From positions 1-21,987 of the IMG/VR virus record IMGVR_UViG_3300027976_000246: a DNA stretch of 21,987 nucleotides; one strand, 5' to 3'. Below are positions 14,379 to 21,987 of the stretch, piece after piece (positions within the stretch are counted from its first letter, which is position 1; each line of letters begins with the position of its first letter). Position numbers and translations under genes: made by a program. The notes beneath the pieces are model-generated. The model ran no database searches. It worked only from the letters and a program-made list of their open reading frames with translations, and had not been told where the DNA came from. Origin of the DNA: a virus.

Positions 14379-15560
14379 ATGGCGACTCCCTACATGGTAT
14401 GGCCGACTGCCACCGTCGGCCCGGTGAATGAGACGCTCCTGAAGGAGTCGGTCTCGGACATCATGTCCAACCTCTTTCCCCTCGACACGACCCTGCACCA
14501 ACTGCTGGGCCGCGAAGGGATGGACCAGCCCGAGAAGACCTTCCCTCTCGACTACTTCTCGACGGCGCTGATCAACCGGGCCAGCTCGGTCTTCAATGCC
14601 AGCGCTGCCGGCGCGAGCACCTTCGCGAAGCCCGAAGGCCACACCTACACGGACCGGACTCCCGAGTTCCAGGACAAGATCAAGTCGGTCGTCCAGATCT
14701 ACGGTGACCAGTTCTCCGTGTCAGGCACCGAGCAGGTCGTCTCGACCTACGCCATCGCCGATCGCTTCGCGCACGAGCTGATGAAGACGATGAAGGGGCT
14801 GTTGAACATGCAGGAGTTCAGCTTCTGGTGGAGCCCCGGCACGAAAACGTCGGGCGCCGACATGGACTCAACCAACGGCACCGGCGCACCGTACCTGGCG
14901 ATCCGGCAGACCCAGGGCCTGATGCATTGGATCTTGAAGTCCGGCCTGTCGCGCGCCAAGCTCGGCGTCCGCACCGGCACGCTCGTGGACGGCCACGACA
15001 ACAACTTCGGCTCGACCTCCTCGGTCCCGCTCGGCAACTCGGCCTCCTGGGCCTACGACGCTGGCGGCCTCGCCATGGATCAGGCGATGTTCAAGGACAG
15101 CCTGATGGCGCCGTGGTATCGCAACACGGGCGAGCAGGCGGGTGCGGTGGGCTTCGCCAGCGCGCGCATGAAGAACCTGGTGTCGACCTTCGCGCACACC
15201 GCGGTTGGCGCGATCAACGAGCGCACGATCGGCGCCGAGCAGCGCGCCCTGATCGACACCATCGACGTCTACGAGACCGACTTCGGAGCCGTCAAGATCT
15301 CGCTGTGCCGCCAACTCGAACTGCCCGGCCAGTCGGTGTCGATCTCGCAGTCGGACGCATCGTCCACGACCGTGCTCTACGACGAGGTGCTCGCGCTGAT
15401 CAAGCCCGAGTACTACAGCATCGGCGAACTGCGCCCGATGACCTTCTCGCGCCTCGGCAAGACGGGCGACTTCGAGCAGGGCCTCTGCGTTGGCGAGTCC
15501 GGGCTGATCTGCCGCAACCCGAGCGCGGGCGCTGCGATCGTCAACGCAGTCGCGATCTAG
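14379..15560 (+). CDS. Major capsid protein, SU10/DUF5309-like
   Basis: The 393-residue protein builds the capsid shell and has the HK97 fold by family. Signs include a short N-arm, an early GREGMDQPEKTFPLDYF segment, and the R-T-P-E-F...KSVVQIYGDQFSVSGTEQ stretch (about 88-117) that is characteristic of this capsid family. Also seen are a long helix containing FAHELMKTMKGLLNMQEFSF (130-149) and a C-terminal domain with LPGQSVSISQSDASS and DFEQGLCVGESG. GAG lies about 8 nt before the ATG. It follows the scaffold gene by 12 nt. No separate decoration gene is clear nearby. Confidence 0.85.
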   Translation: MATPYMVWPTATVGPVNETLLKESVSDIMSNLFPLDTTLHQLLGREGMDQPEKTFPLDYFSTALINRASSVFNASAAGASTFAKPEGHTYTDRTPEFQDKIKSVVQIYGDQFSVSGTEQVVSTYAIADRFAHELMKTMKGLLNMQEFSFWWSPGTKTSGADMDSTNGTGAPYLAIRQTQGLMHWILKSGLSRAKLGVRTGTLVDGHDNNFGSTSSVPLGNSASWAYDAGGLAMDQAMFKDSLMAPWYRNTGEQAGAVGFASARMKNLVSTFAHTAVGAINERTIGAEQRALIDTIDVYETDFGAVKISLCRQLELPGQSVSISQSDASSTTVLYDEVLALIKPEYYSIGELRPMTFSRLGKTGDFEQGLCVGESGLICRNPSAGAAIVNAVAI

Positions 15561-15566
15561 TCGAAT

Positions 15567-15596
15567 CGTGACTTCTGACCAGCGTGACTTCTGACC
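15567..15596 (+). repeat. 14-nt tandem repeat before the zinc-ribbon gene
   Basis: CGTGACTTCTGACC occurs exactly at 15567-15580 and 15583-15596, a 16-nt period, filling the 36-nt gap between the capsid stop and the GTG start at 15597. Each copy contains its own GTG, and the real start follows the second copy. It may be a duplication of the initiation region or a protein or RNA regulatory site. Confidence 0.7.
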
Positions 15597-16046
15597 GTGC
15601 CGACTTACACCTATGAGTGCCCCTCCTGCGAGGGGCGTCAGGAACACTGGCTAGGCATCGCGTCCCACCCGGATGCGATGCCGTGCAAGTGCGGTGGCAC
15701 AGCGGAACAGGTCATGAATTGGGATGGCGGCACGATCGTTCGGGGCCGCACCCGTGACTTCAAGCTCGACGCCATGAGCGTCCCGGTGAATTGGGAATAC
15801 GGCAACACCGACGTTGCCGCCCAGCACCGTCGCTACGAGAAGCACATCGGCGAGAAGAGGAAGCTCGCGATCCAAAACGAAAAGGCTGCGATCAAAGGCG
15901 GCTTCCGTCAGATCGCCTGCATCCCGCGTGAGCTGGATCGCATGCGCTCCAATCAGTTCGGCAAGGACCACTTCTCCACCACGACACAGTCGATCGGCAA
16001 GTTGAAGGAGAAGCTCAAGGCCGACGACCTCCTCTTCAAGGACTGA
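15597..16046 (+). CDS. FmdB-like zinc-ribbon protein, 149 aa
   Basis: The first 40 residues follow the FmdB-type zinc ribbon pattern: MPTYTYECPSC with Cys8 and Cys11, then PCKCGG with Cys30 and Cys32, then AEQVM. The second pair is Cys-x-Cys instead of the usual Cys-x2-Cys. The match of the first residues to the family fixes the GTG start at 15597. The remaining 110 residues are basic and helical with no recognised domain. Phages often encode such proteins between capsid and tail genes; their role is unclear, perhaps in head completion or as a small binding protein. It lies 4 nt before the next gene. Confidence 0.65.
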   Translation: MPTYTYECPSCEGRQEHWLGIASHPDAMPCKCGGTAEQVMNWDGGTIVRGRTRDFKLDAMSVPVNWEYGNTDVAAQHRRYEKHIGEKRKLAIQNEKAAIKGGFRQIACIPRELDRMRSNQFGKDHFSTTTQSIGKLKEKLKADDLLFKD

Positions 16047-16049
16047 CCC

Positions 16050-18146
16050 GTGGTAGCCAAGGTCTTCATCTTCGCTGGCGACTCGATCGAGTACGGCTCT
16101 GGCAACCTGAGCCTTGTGACGGCAGAGGACTTCACGCGCTGGACCGGCACCGCGTGGCCAGGCACAGCGCCGAAGGACGTCTCGATCCCCGACGTCTACA
16201 TGCTGTCGCCGAAGATGCCGTATGGCGTGACGACGACGTCGAGGGTGGCATCGGCAACTCCGACGACGGTGGTGACGGCTGTTGCGATCTTCACCGGCAC
16301 GGTGACCGATGTCGACCGATGGGTCTACGTCCTCTCTGGCACCGGCCAGGGGCAACGCCGCAGGATCACCCTCCAGGTGTCAACCACCGCAGTCACCGTG
16401 GGCACATGGACGGTCACGCCAGATACGACGAGCGTTCTCGAGTTCTGGACCGACAGCCACAGCTTCGCCTCGCTCGTGACCGATGCGGTTGCGAACACGA
16501 CCGTGATCACGAAGAACGCGAGTTCCCCGGACTGGGCCGGACTGACCAACACCTGGGTGCAGGTCACCGACGGGACTGGCAAAGGGCAAGTTCGGCGGAT
16601 CGTCTCCAAGGCCAGCGGTGACATCATCGTCGTGGCACCGGCGCTTGCGACCACGCCAGACGTCAACGGCGGCCTGCGTGAAATGACCGGCGCGAACACG
16701 GTCAACACGATCGCCGACATCACGGCAGCGAAGTTCGCTGTCAGGAACCTCCGCTTCTACCAGGACGCCTCGGCGACGAGCTACAGCGACCCCTACCACT
16801 ACCCGAACTACCTGGGTGGCCCGCTCGTCGCGGGTGCGCACCCGGTCGTTGACGCGATCAACGCGATCCCCGAAACGATGTGGCGCCTGCGATCGGACCA
16901 CGAGGGCGCGATCTACGGCATCAACGTCTCGGCCGGCGGCGCAACGCTGGCGTCGTTCAACCTCAGCAACCTCCTGCCGTTGTTCCCCCTTGGCCTGTTC
17001 TCCGGTGGCGCGTTCTCATGGACCGTGGACGTCGAGCACCTCGACTTCCGACCGGGTGCGACCAACGGCCTCTACGGCGTCCTGCAAGGCTACGTCACAG
17101 CGCTTGCCGGCATCCTCGGCGCGATCGACGTGCAGGGGGTGTTCTGGTGCCTGGGGACGAACGACTCGATCAATGCGGAGAAGGCGGCGCAGTTCCACGT
17201 CAACATGGACACGCTGCGGGCCAAGTTCCGATCCTGGTTGGTCGCGAATAGCCACACCACCCTGAAGGCGTCGTCGGTGCCGTGGATCATGGACCGCGTC
17301 GGACCGTCTGTGACCCGCACCTACTCCTCGACGGTGAACACGGCGATCGACCAACTCGCGGCGGACGACATCACGTCCGAGGCGGTGGACGTCTCCGACA
17401 TCGCCTACTCCGCCGACACAGTTCACCCGAACCAGGAAGGCTACATCACGAAGGGCGAGCGGCGCTACGTCGCGTGGAAGGCGGCCCGGTCGGCGATCGC
17501 GGATGCGACAACGCCGTCGGCCAGCCGAGACACCCTGGCGACGATCCGCACGCGCGTGCGCCGCCGCTACGAGCGCATCACGGCATCGACCGACACGCTT
17601 TCCGACTCCGTCGATTACTACATCAACGAGAGCCTGCGCGAGATCTACAACCGCCTCGGCGACAACGCCTGGTTCCTGCGCATCCGCGACACCATCACGC
17701 TGTCGGCGAACTACCCGAAGTCGGCCGAACTGCCGCTGACGATGTCGAGGCCGATCCGCTTCGAGGACTCGCGCTACCCTGGCCGCCGGGTGAAGTGGCG
17801 CGCGGTAGGGCGCGGCAACGAGGGCCGCTTCATCGTCTCGTTCGACCAGACGATGCAATCGCCGATGGTGGTGTTCTACCGCATCGCGCCTGACGACATG
17901 ACCGAGGACGACGACGTGTGCCTTGTGCCGCACGAGCACATCGAACTGGTGACGGTGCTGACCTGCCGAGGACTGGCCGAGTCGTCCGGCAACGCCACCG
18001 CGATCGCGCTCTACGGTGCCAAGGCGCAGGAACTCTGGCAGCTCATGCTGCGCGATGCGGCGCGGTTTCAGCAGCAGTTTGACCAGTCGATGGACGCCGA
18101 CGGCACGGACGGTGACTGGCCGCTGCCTTCGTCCTGGAGCCTCTGA
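16050..18146 (+). CDS. SGNH-hydrolase and head-tail adaptor-like fusion protein
   Basis: This 698-residue product joins two functions. The front is an SGNH/GDSL-type esterase: FAGDSIEYG (9-17) carries the nucleophile Ser12, CLGTNDS (367-373) carries block III Asn371, and DTVHPNQ (456-462) carries catalytic Asp456 and His459. Between blocks I and III lie two similar structural modules (about 62-133 and 142-212), each with a GTGxGQxRRI turn. From about 494 to 698 the sequence resembles podovirus head-tail adaptor proteins, with TIRTRVRRRYERI, YYINESLREIYNRL, and a final helix rich in Gln and Phe. The frame is continuous, with no stop or shift. GTG 16050 starts 4 nt after the previous gene, and its stop overlaps the next gene as TGATG. 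The esterase could act on host-surface polysaccharide; this is inference. Confidence 0.65.
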   Translation: MVAKVFIFAGDSIEYGSGNLSLVTAEDFTRWTGTAWPGTAPKDVSIPDVYMLSPKMPYGVTTTSRVASATPTTVVTAVAIFTGTVTDVDRWVYVLSGTGQGQRRRITLQVSTTAVTVGTWTVTPDTTSVLEFWTDSHSFASLVTDAVANTTVITKNASSPDWAGLTNTWVQVTDGTGKGQVRRIVSKASGDIIVVAPALATTPDVNGGLREMTGANTVNTIADITAAKFAVRNLRFYQDASATSYSDPYHYPNYLGGPLVAGAHPVVDAINAIPETMWRLRSDHEGAIYGINVSAGGATLASFNLSNLLPLFPLGLFSGGAFSWTVDVEHLDFRPGATNGLYGVLQGYVTALAGILGAIDVQGVFWCLGTNDSINAEKAAQFHVNMDTLRAKFRSWLVANSHTTLKASSVPWIMDRVGPSVTRTYSSTVNTAIDQLAADDITSEAVDVSDIAYSADTVHPNQEGYITKGERRYVAWKAARSAIADATTPSASRDTLATIRTRVRRRYERITASTDTLSDSVDYYINESLREIYNRLGDNAWFLRIRDTITLSANYPKSAELPLTMSRPIRFEDSRYPGRRVKWRAVGRGNEGRFIVSFDQTMQSPMVVFYRIAPDDMTEDDDVCLVPHEHIELVTVLTCRGLAESSGNATAIALYGAKAQELWQLMLRDAARFQQQFDQSMDADGTDGDWPLPSSWSL
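16233..16686 (+). repeat. Two tandem GTGxGQ structural modules inside the SGNH domain
   Basis: Residues about 62-133 and 142-212 of the fusion protein share the same order: a V/T-rich strand, W-V-x-V, a GTG-x-GQ-x-R-R-I turn (98-106 and 175-184 region), a V/I strand, and an ending with TTPD or TPDTTS. Modules with this GTGxGQ-R-I pattern recur in phage tail and fiber proteins as spacer or binding units. Here they sit between esterase blocks I and III, so they would protrude from the catalytic domain. Confidence 0.5.
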
Positions 18147-21100
18147 TGGCATCGCCCGCCGCGACACCGATCTCGCTGAAGATCCCAGGCTTGCCGTGGG
18201 GTGGCACCACGACGCTCAGCAAGACGGCGCCAGGCCAGTTCACCTTGCTCGAGAACTGCTACGTCTCCAGCGACGGCAAGGAGATCCGCACGTTCCCCGG
18301 CTACGTCTGCGTCATCGACCCGGAGACGCAGCAGTGGAGCAACGCTGGCGAGGACACGAACGTCGGCTACAGGAAGACCCACTTCGACGCGCACCGCTCG
18401 GTGTGGTCCTTCTCTGGAGGCTACTACTACACGCACAACCTGGCGCCGGCCGAGAGCCTCCGCATCTGGACCGAGCCGACAACGCTGCACTGCATCGAAC
18501 AGATGGGGGGCCTATGGCGAATCGTCGGCGAGAGCGACTTCCGCCGGGAGCCGATCTACAACGCCGCCAGGACGCTGTGGGTCCGCGTCGCCAAGGTGTC
18601 CGACAGCGGCACGAAGATCACGATCGAACTGAACGAGCCAGCGGACGTGACGCCGAAGACCTTCAACGCGGTGTGGGCTTGGACGGCATCGACGCCACCG
18701 ATCGTGTGCCGCGTGTGGCTCACCGGCATCACGGGGACTCTTGCGGCAGCGCTGAACGACAAGGGCCACGTCGTCGAAGCCATCATCTTGGACCGGCTCG
18801 TCCTGAAGACCACGACCACCGCAGCGGTGACCGAGTACGACACGGAAGGCTTCATCGCCAAGGTCACCGAGACCGACAACGCCACCAGCCCGATCTCGGA
18901 CGACATTGAGAGTCTGACGACGTGGACTTGCCTGTCGCTCGGCGATCCCGACAGTGACGTGCCAATCGAAGCCGTGCACCCGGCGCACGTCGCCAACCGC
19001 CAGCGCGACTTCGCCGATACGGCGAGCGGCGGCACTGCCCCTTCGGCAGATGCTGACATCATCCCTGGATGCAAGAGCGGTGTGACGAACTACCCGAGGT
19101 CGCGGCGTCGGCAGAAGGCGCTGCCGTACCGGGTGTCGCCCGACGTCGCAGGCAACCGCCTCCTGCTTGCAGCGCCAGGCTACTCGTGCGTGTTCCAGGT
19201 GCCTGCCGTCACGCCGATCAACTACAACAACAGCACGCCAGCGCTCGGGTTGTCGAGCTTCGGCAACGACATCTACGACAGGCCAAGGTCGCTCGGTGTC
19301 CCGAAGGCGGTCTGCTACGAAGACCCTGACAAGACGGTCGGCACGTCGTTCCACAACAACGGCAGCACGGCGTTCGCGCAGCAGCAGTGGGGCGGTGCGG
19401 CGCAGCCTGGTCGAGCAGGAATCTACAAGTTCAAGTTCGCATACCAGGACAACGGCACCGGCGAAGTCGGGCTGTGCAGCGAGCCCATCACGGTCACGTC
19501 GGATGGCGCTGGAGTGAACGGTCAGAAGTTCGACTTCCTGGTGATGTTCCCAGGGTACCTGCTGCACGAGTGCCTGGCGTTGTCCGTGAACGTCTACCGA
19601 ACCAAGGCTGGCGGCACGCAGTTCTACTTCGACCGCACCATCGTCGTCAGCGTTACCGGTCACGGCAGCACGGCAAGCTCGAAGTACGGGCTCTACGCCT
19701 GGAGCTCGCTTGACGAGTTCGCATTCCATCTCCACTACATCGCCGAGTACCAGTCGGACACTGATCTCGAAGAGCAGACCGGCTTCATCCCCGACACCAT
19801 CGAGCAGATGCCGATGGGCTGCAAGGCGGTGCGCACGATCCGCAACTTCACGTTCTTCGGTGGAGCGCTCGGCAACGCCGGCAAGTCGCAGCACCTGCGA
19901 AGTGGCACGCTGTCGATGAACTTCGATCGTGTTGGCAGCCTGACTGATGGGTTCAGCTACAACCACGACGAGGTCGGGTCGCTCCACAGGAACGACTTTG
20001 CCTTCCCGGTGCTGCTCAACGTCTTCGAGGGCGCGGAGACCGACTTCGGGTGCGCTGGCAAGTCGATCCCGCCGGCCTACCAAGGCCAGATGATCCTGTC
20101 CCGGCAGATGTTCCCATACCCGAGGACGAGGTCTAGGCTCGACCTGCTCGTCAACACGGTGATGGGATGGATCCCGGCGTCTACCCTGGATCACAACGGC
20201 CGTCGCCCGGACATCCGGTACAGGATCACCGACACGCCGCTCGTCATCGACAAGGACTACGGTGGCTCGACTTCCAGGTTGCAGACCGCCTACATCGAAC
20301 TGCCGCAGGGCCAGCTTCAGATCAGCGAGCCCGACAACCCGAACATCGTCCCGGCGACCAACACGACGCCGGTGAGCAACGAGCAGTCCAACGACATCGA
20401 GGGCATCGGCGATGCCGGTGGTCACGCGGTGGTCTGCACGAAGAACAGCACCTACTACCTCGGCTTTTCGCAGAGCCCGATCGGCGCGACGCCCGAGATC
20501 GCATCGGACCAGTTCGGCTGCATCTCAGCGAACAGCATGGTGTCCTTCGAGTCAGGCTGCGCGTGGATGAGCGACCGCGGGCCATGCATGATGCTCGGCG
20601 GCTTCCAGTGGATCGGCGAGCCGTTGCAGAAGTTCTTCATGGGCGAGTCGGCCCGCTACCTCACGGACTCCAAGGGCATGATGCGCCACTCGTGGTCGTG
20701 CTACGACCCGGAGCGCGGGCTGCTCTACTTCGGCGTGTTCGCGAACCGCTTCGCCGGGACAGCCAACGAGGTGTTCGTGAACTACCGTGGTTCCAACTAC
20801 ACCTGGGCCATGGCTGCCGATCACGACACGGAAGCCGACCAGATCCAATCGCGCTTCCCATGCGACGAGGTGTTGGTCTACAGCTTCAAGGTCGGAGCCT
20901 GGAGCGTGTGGCGGCCACCGTCGGCCATCGCGATCCAGTGGATGACGCTGGGCTACGACGACAACGGCAAGCGGCGCGTGTTCTTCCTCGGCAACGACCG
21001 ACGGATCTACGCCCTCGACGATGCGTTCGGCCTGTTCCAGCGCGACATCTCGAAGGAGGTGCCGCTGGAGACCGGGACCGTCTCGACGCTGACTGTGACC

Positions 21101-21640
21101 GACAGCGCTGCGAACCGCGTCGGTGTGCCAGTGCTGGTGTGCTACGACGCCAAGCCGGGCGAGACCCGCGTCAAGTATCAGCGCACGATCGCTTCGGTTG
21201 GCGTCGGCACGATCACGCTGGACTCGGCGGTGACGCTGACCGGCAGCGAGTGGCTCGTGATCGGCGCACGGTCGATGTCGGTCCACAGCACATTCCTGGC
21301 CCCGAAGAGCAGCCAGCCGACGAAGGTGGACGCCATCGGCATGCGATACGACATGTGGAGCACGTTCGCGGCGTCGGGCGTCGGCATCCCGCAGAGCGCC
21401 TTCTACAAGATGTCGACCGTTACGACGCAGTGGCGGGACAACATCCGCAGGCGCAAGGAGGAGGTCCTCACGGCGGTCGGCGACGAGCCCTACCTGTTCA
21501 CCGGCTTCAACCTCGTCGATGAGCCCGTGCTCGAGGCGCGGCGCGCGGGGTCGGCCAGCGGCTATACGTTCCAGGTCAAGCTGGACTTCGTGGGCAGCGC
21601 GCAGGTCCGCCTGCATGACATCTACGCGGAGGTCGAGTGA
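18146..21640 (+). CDS. Tail nozzle-like structural protein, 1164 aa
   Basis: The gene order (after an adaptor-like domain) and content suggest the tail nozzle, or tubular B-like protein, of a podovirus. Near the N-terminus is LENCYVSSDGKEIRTFPGY (35-53), the start pattern of many nozzle proteins. About 757-830 contains a propeller-like repeat (CTKNSTYYLG, then GCISANSMVSFESG, and MSDRGPCMM) common to this family. A possible inserted beta module at about 172-240 (LTGITGTLAAALN) and another at about 976-1041 (TVSTLTVTDSA through WLVIGA) suggest the same exchangeable-domain logic as neighbouring genes. ATG 18146 overlaps the previous stop. Similar size and order occur in SU10-type relatives; exact role is inferred. 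Confidence 0.6.
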   Translation: MASPAATPISLKIPGLPWGGTTTLSKTAPGQFTLLENCYVSSDGKEIRTFPGYVCVIDPETQQWSNAGEDTNVGYRKTHFDAHRSVWSFSGGYYYTHNLAPAESLRIWTEPTTLHCIEQMGGLWRIVGESDFRREPIYNAARTLWVRVAKVSDSGTKITIELNEPADVTPKTFNAVWAWTASTPPIVCRVWLTGITGTLAAALNDKGHVVEAIILDRLVLKTTTTAAVTEYDTEGFIAKVTETDNATSPISDDIESLTTWTCLSLGDPDSDVPIEAVHPAHVANRQRDFADTASGGTAPSADADIIPGCKSGVTNYPRSRRRQKALPYRVSPDVAGNRLLLAAPGYSCVFQVPAVTPINYNNSTPALGLSSFGNDIYDRPRSLGVPKAVCYEDPDKTVGTSFHNNGSTAFAQQQWGGAAQPGRAGIYKFKFAYQDNGTGEVGLCSEPITVTSDGAGVNGQKFDFLVMFPGYLLHECLALSVNVYRTKAGGTQFYFDRTIVVSVTGHGSTASSKYGLYAWSSLDEFAFHLHYIAEYQSDTDLEEQTGFIPDTIEQMPMGCKAVRTIRNFTFFGGALGNAGKSQHLRSGTLSMNFDRVGSLTDGFSYNHDEVGSLHRNDFAFPVLLNVFEGAETDFGCAGKSIPPAYQGQMILSRQMFPYPRTRSRLDLLVNTVMGWIPASTLDHNGRRPDIRYRITDTPLVIDKDYGGSTSRLQTAYIELPQGQLQISEPDNPNIVPATNTTPVSNEQSNDIEGIGDAGGHAVVCTKNSTYYLGFSQSPIGATPEIASDQFGCISANSMVSFESGCAWMSDRGPCMMLGGFQWIGEPLQKFFMGESARYLTDSKGMMRHSWSCYDPERGLLYFGVFANRFAGTANEVFVNYRGSNYTWAMAADHDTEADQIQSRFPCDEVLVYSFKVGAWSVWRPPSAIAIQWMTLGYDDNGKRRVFFLGNDRRIYALDDAFGLFQRDISKEVPLETGTVSTLTVTDSAANRVGVPVLVCYDAKPGETRVKYQRTIASVGVGTITLDSAVTLTGSEWLVIGARSMSVHSTFLAPKSSQPTKVDAIGMRYDMWSTFAASGVGIPQSAFYKMSTVTTQWRDNIRRRKEEVLTAVGDEPYLFTGFNLVDEPVLEARRAGSASGYTFQVKLDFVGSAQVRLHDIYAEVE

Positions 21641-21828
21641 TGGTTGCCACGTCGGATACGCTCTCTCTCACGCCGCTCTTGTCCGTCAATCGCACCGACG
21701 ACGCCGTCGATCGAAGGGCCGCTGATCGGCAGATCCAGGAGAACCTGCGGCGGATCGAGGATTGGGCGCGCCGGATAACTGCTACGCTGGCCGATCACGA
21801 GGCACGCATCACGGTGCTGGAGCCGTAA
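21640..21828 (+). CDS. Small coiled-coil protein, 62 aa
   Basis: I do not recognise this protein. After a polar N-terminus it is one helix with heptad-like repeats (RRAADRQIQENLRRIEDWAR), suggesting oligomerisation. ATG 21640 overlaps the stop of the nozzle-like gene as TGATG; a GTG directly before it (21637) would add one residue. There is no signal or membrane segment to suggest a holin. A structural or tail-assembly helper is possible from its position. Confidence 0.6.
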   Translation: MVATSDTLSLTPLLSVNRTDDAVDRRAADRQIQENLRRIEDWARRITATLADHEARITVLEP

Positions 21829-21832
21829 CAAC

Positions 21833-21987
21833 ATGGTCGATGAAAACGTAGGCGGGGAACGTGCGGATCCTGGGCTGAGTCCGTATAGTCCGAACGCCCC
21901 TGGTTGGGATGAGACGGGGACGCCCATCGGTGAGCAGATCGGCGGCCATTACGCGCTCCACTGGCAACACGAAGCCAATCGCCGCGC
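21833..21987 (+). CDS. Partial gene running off the right edge
   Basis: From ATG 21833, 51 codons stay open to the end of the window (MVDENVGGERADPGLSPYSP, then NAPGWDETGTPIGEQIGG). The gap to the previous stop is only 4 nt, in keeping with the operon. The segment is Gly/Pro-rich and hydrophilic. I see no domain in this short piece, and its product cannot be named. Confidence 0.55.
   Translation, partial: MVDENVGGERADPGLSPYSPNAPGWDETGTPIGEQIGGHYALHWQHEANRR

Noticed and set aside
18512-20425. 637-codon minus-strand open frame antisense to the nozzle-like gene
   Set aside because: Long antisense frames are expected in very GC-rich coding DNA. The translation is Arg/Val/Asp-rich with no fold signature, while the plus strand encodes a coherent structural protein.

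Overview
The window is a stretch of double-stranded DNA bacteriophage genome, GC-rich throughout (very high third-position GC, five GTG starts). Packaging, portal, capsid, head-tail adaptor and a propeller-like tail protein are present, and no tape-measure gene is seen. This points to a short-tailed (podovirus-type) phage with an SU10/DUF5309-like capsid protein. The host cannot be named from the sequence beyond being a bacterium, probably GC-rich. Both ends look like cuts inside a larger genome: the last gene runs off the right edge.

Left part (1-6318), replication and early genes on both strands. Positions 1-346 are non-coding and full of short repeats: eight copies of CGGCACA arranged in two inverted arms around a G/C-rich hairpin, followed by 12-nt direct repeats. 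This is a candidate origin or protein-binding array. Next come a leftward primase-helicase (347-2362) and a small zinc-ribbon protein (2448-2654). They are divergent from a rightward 44-codon ORF coupled to an SF2 helicase (2722-4505). A leftward gene that appears split by a frameshift (4508-4883) meets the helicase tail to tail. About 545 nt of non-coding DNA with strong hairpins follows (4884-5428). Then come three overlapping leftward genes (5462-6318), including a PD-(D/E)XK-like nuclease, with a 14-bp-stem hairpin at their 3' end.

Right part (6337-21987), one rightward late operon for virion assembly. Genes mostly overlap by 1-4 nt (ATGA, GTGA, TGATG), which implies translational coupling. 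The order is putative small terminase, large terminase, a small coiled-coil protein, a 676-residue repeat-module structural protein, P22-like portal, small protein, scaffold, major capsid protein, FmdB-like zinc-ribbon protein, an SGNH hydrolase/adaptor fusion, a 1164-residue tail nozzle-like protein, a 62-residue coiled-coil protein, and a partial ORF.

The most unusual features are (i) a 698-residue protein in which a complete SGNH-esterase domain, itself interrupted by two tandem structural modules, is fused to a head-tail adaptor-like domain; (ii) a structural protein between terminase and portal carrying three copies of a roughly 65-residue beta module with signs of recent duplication or recombination; and (iii) the inverted-arm repeat array at the left edge.
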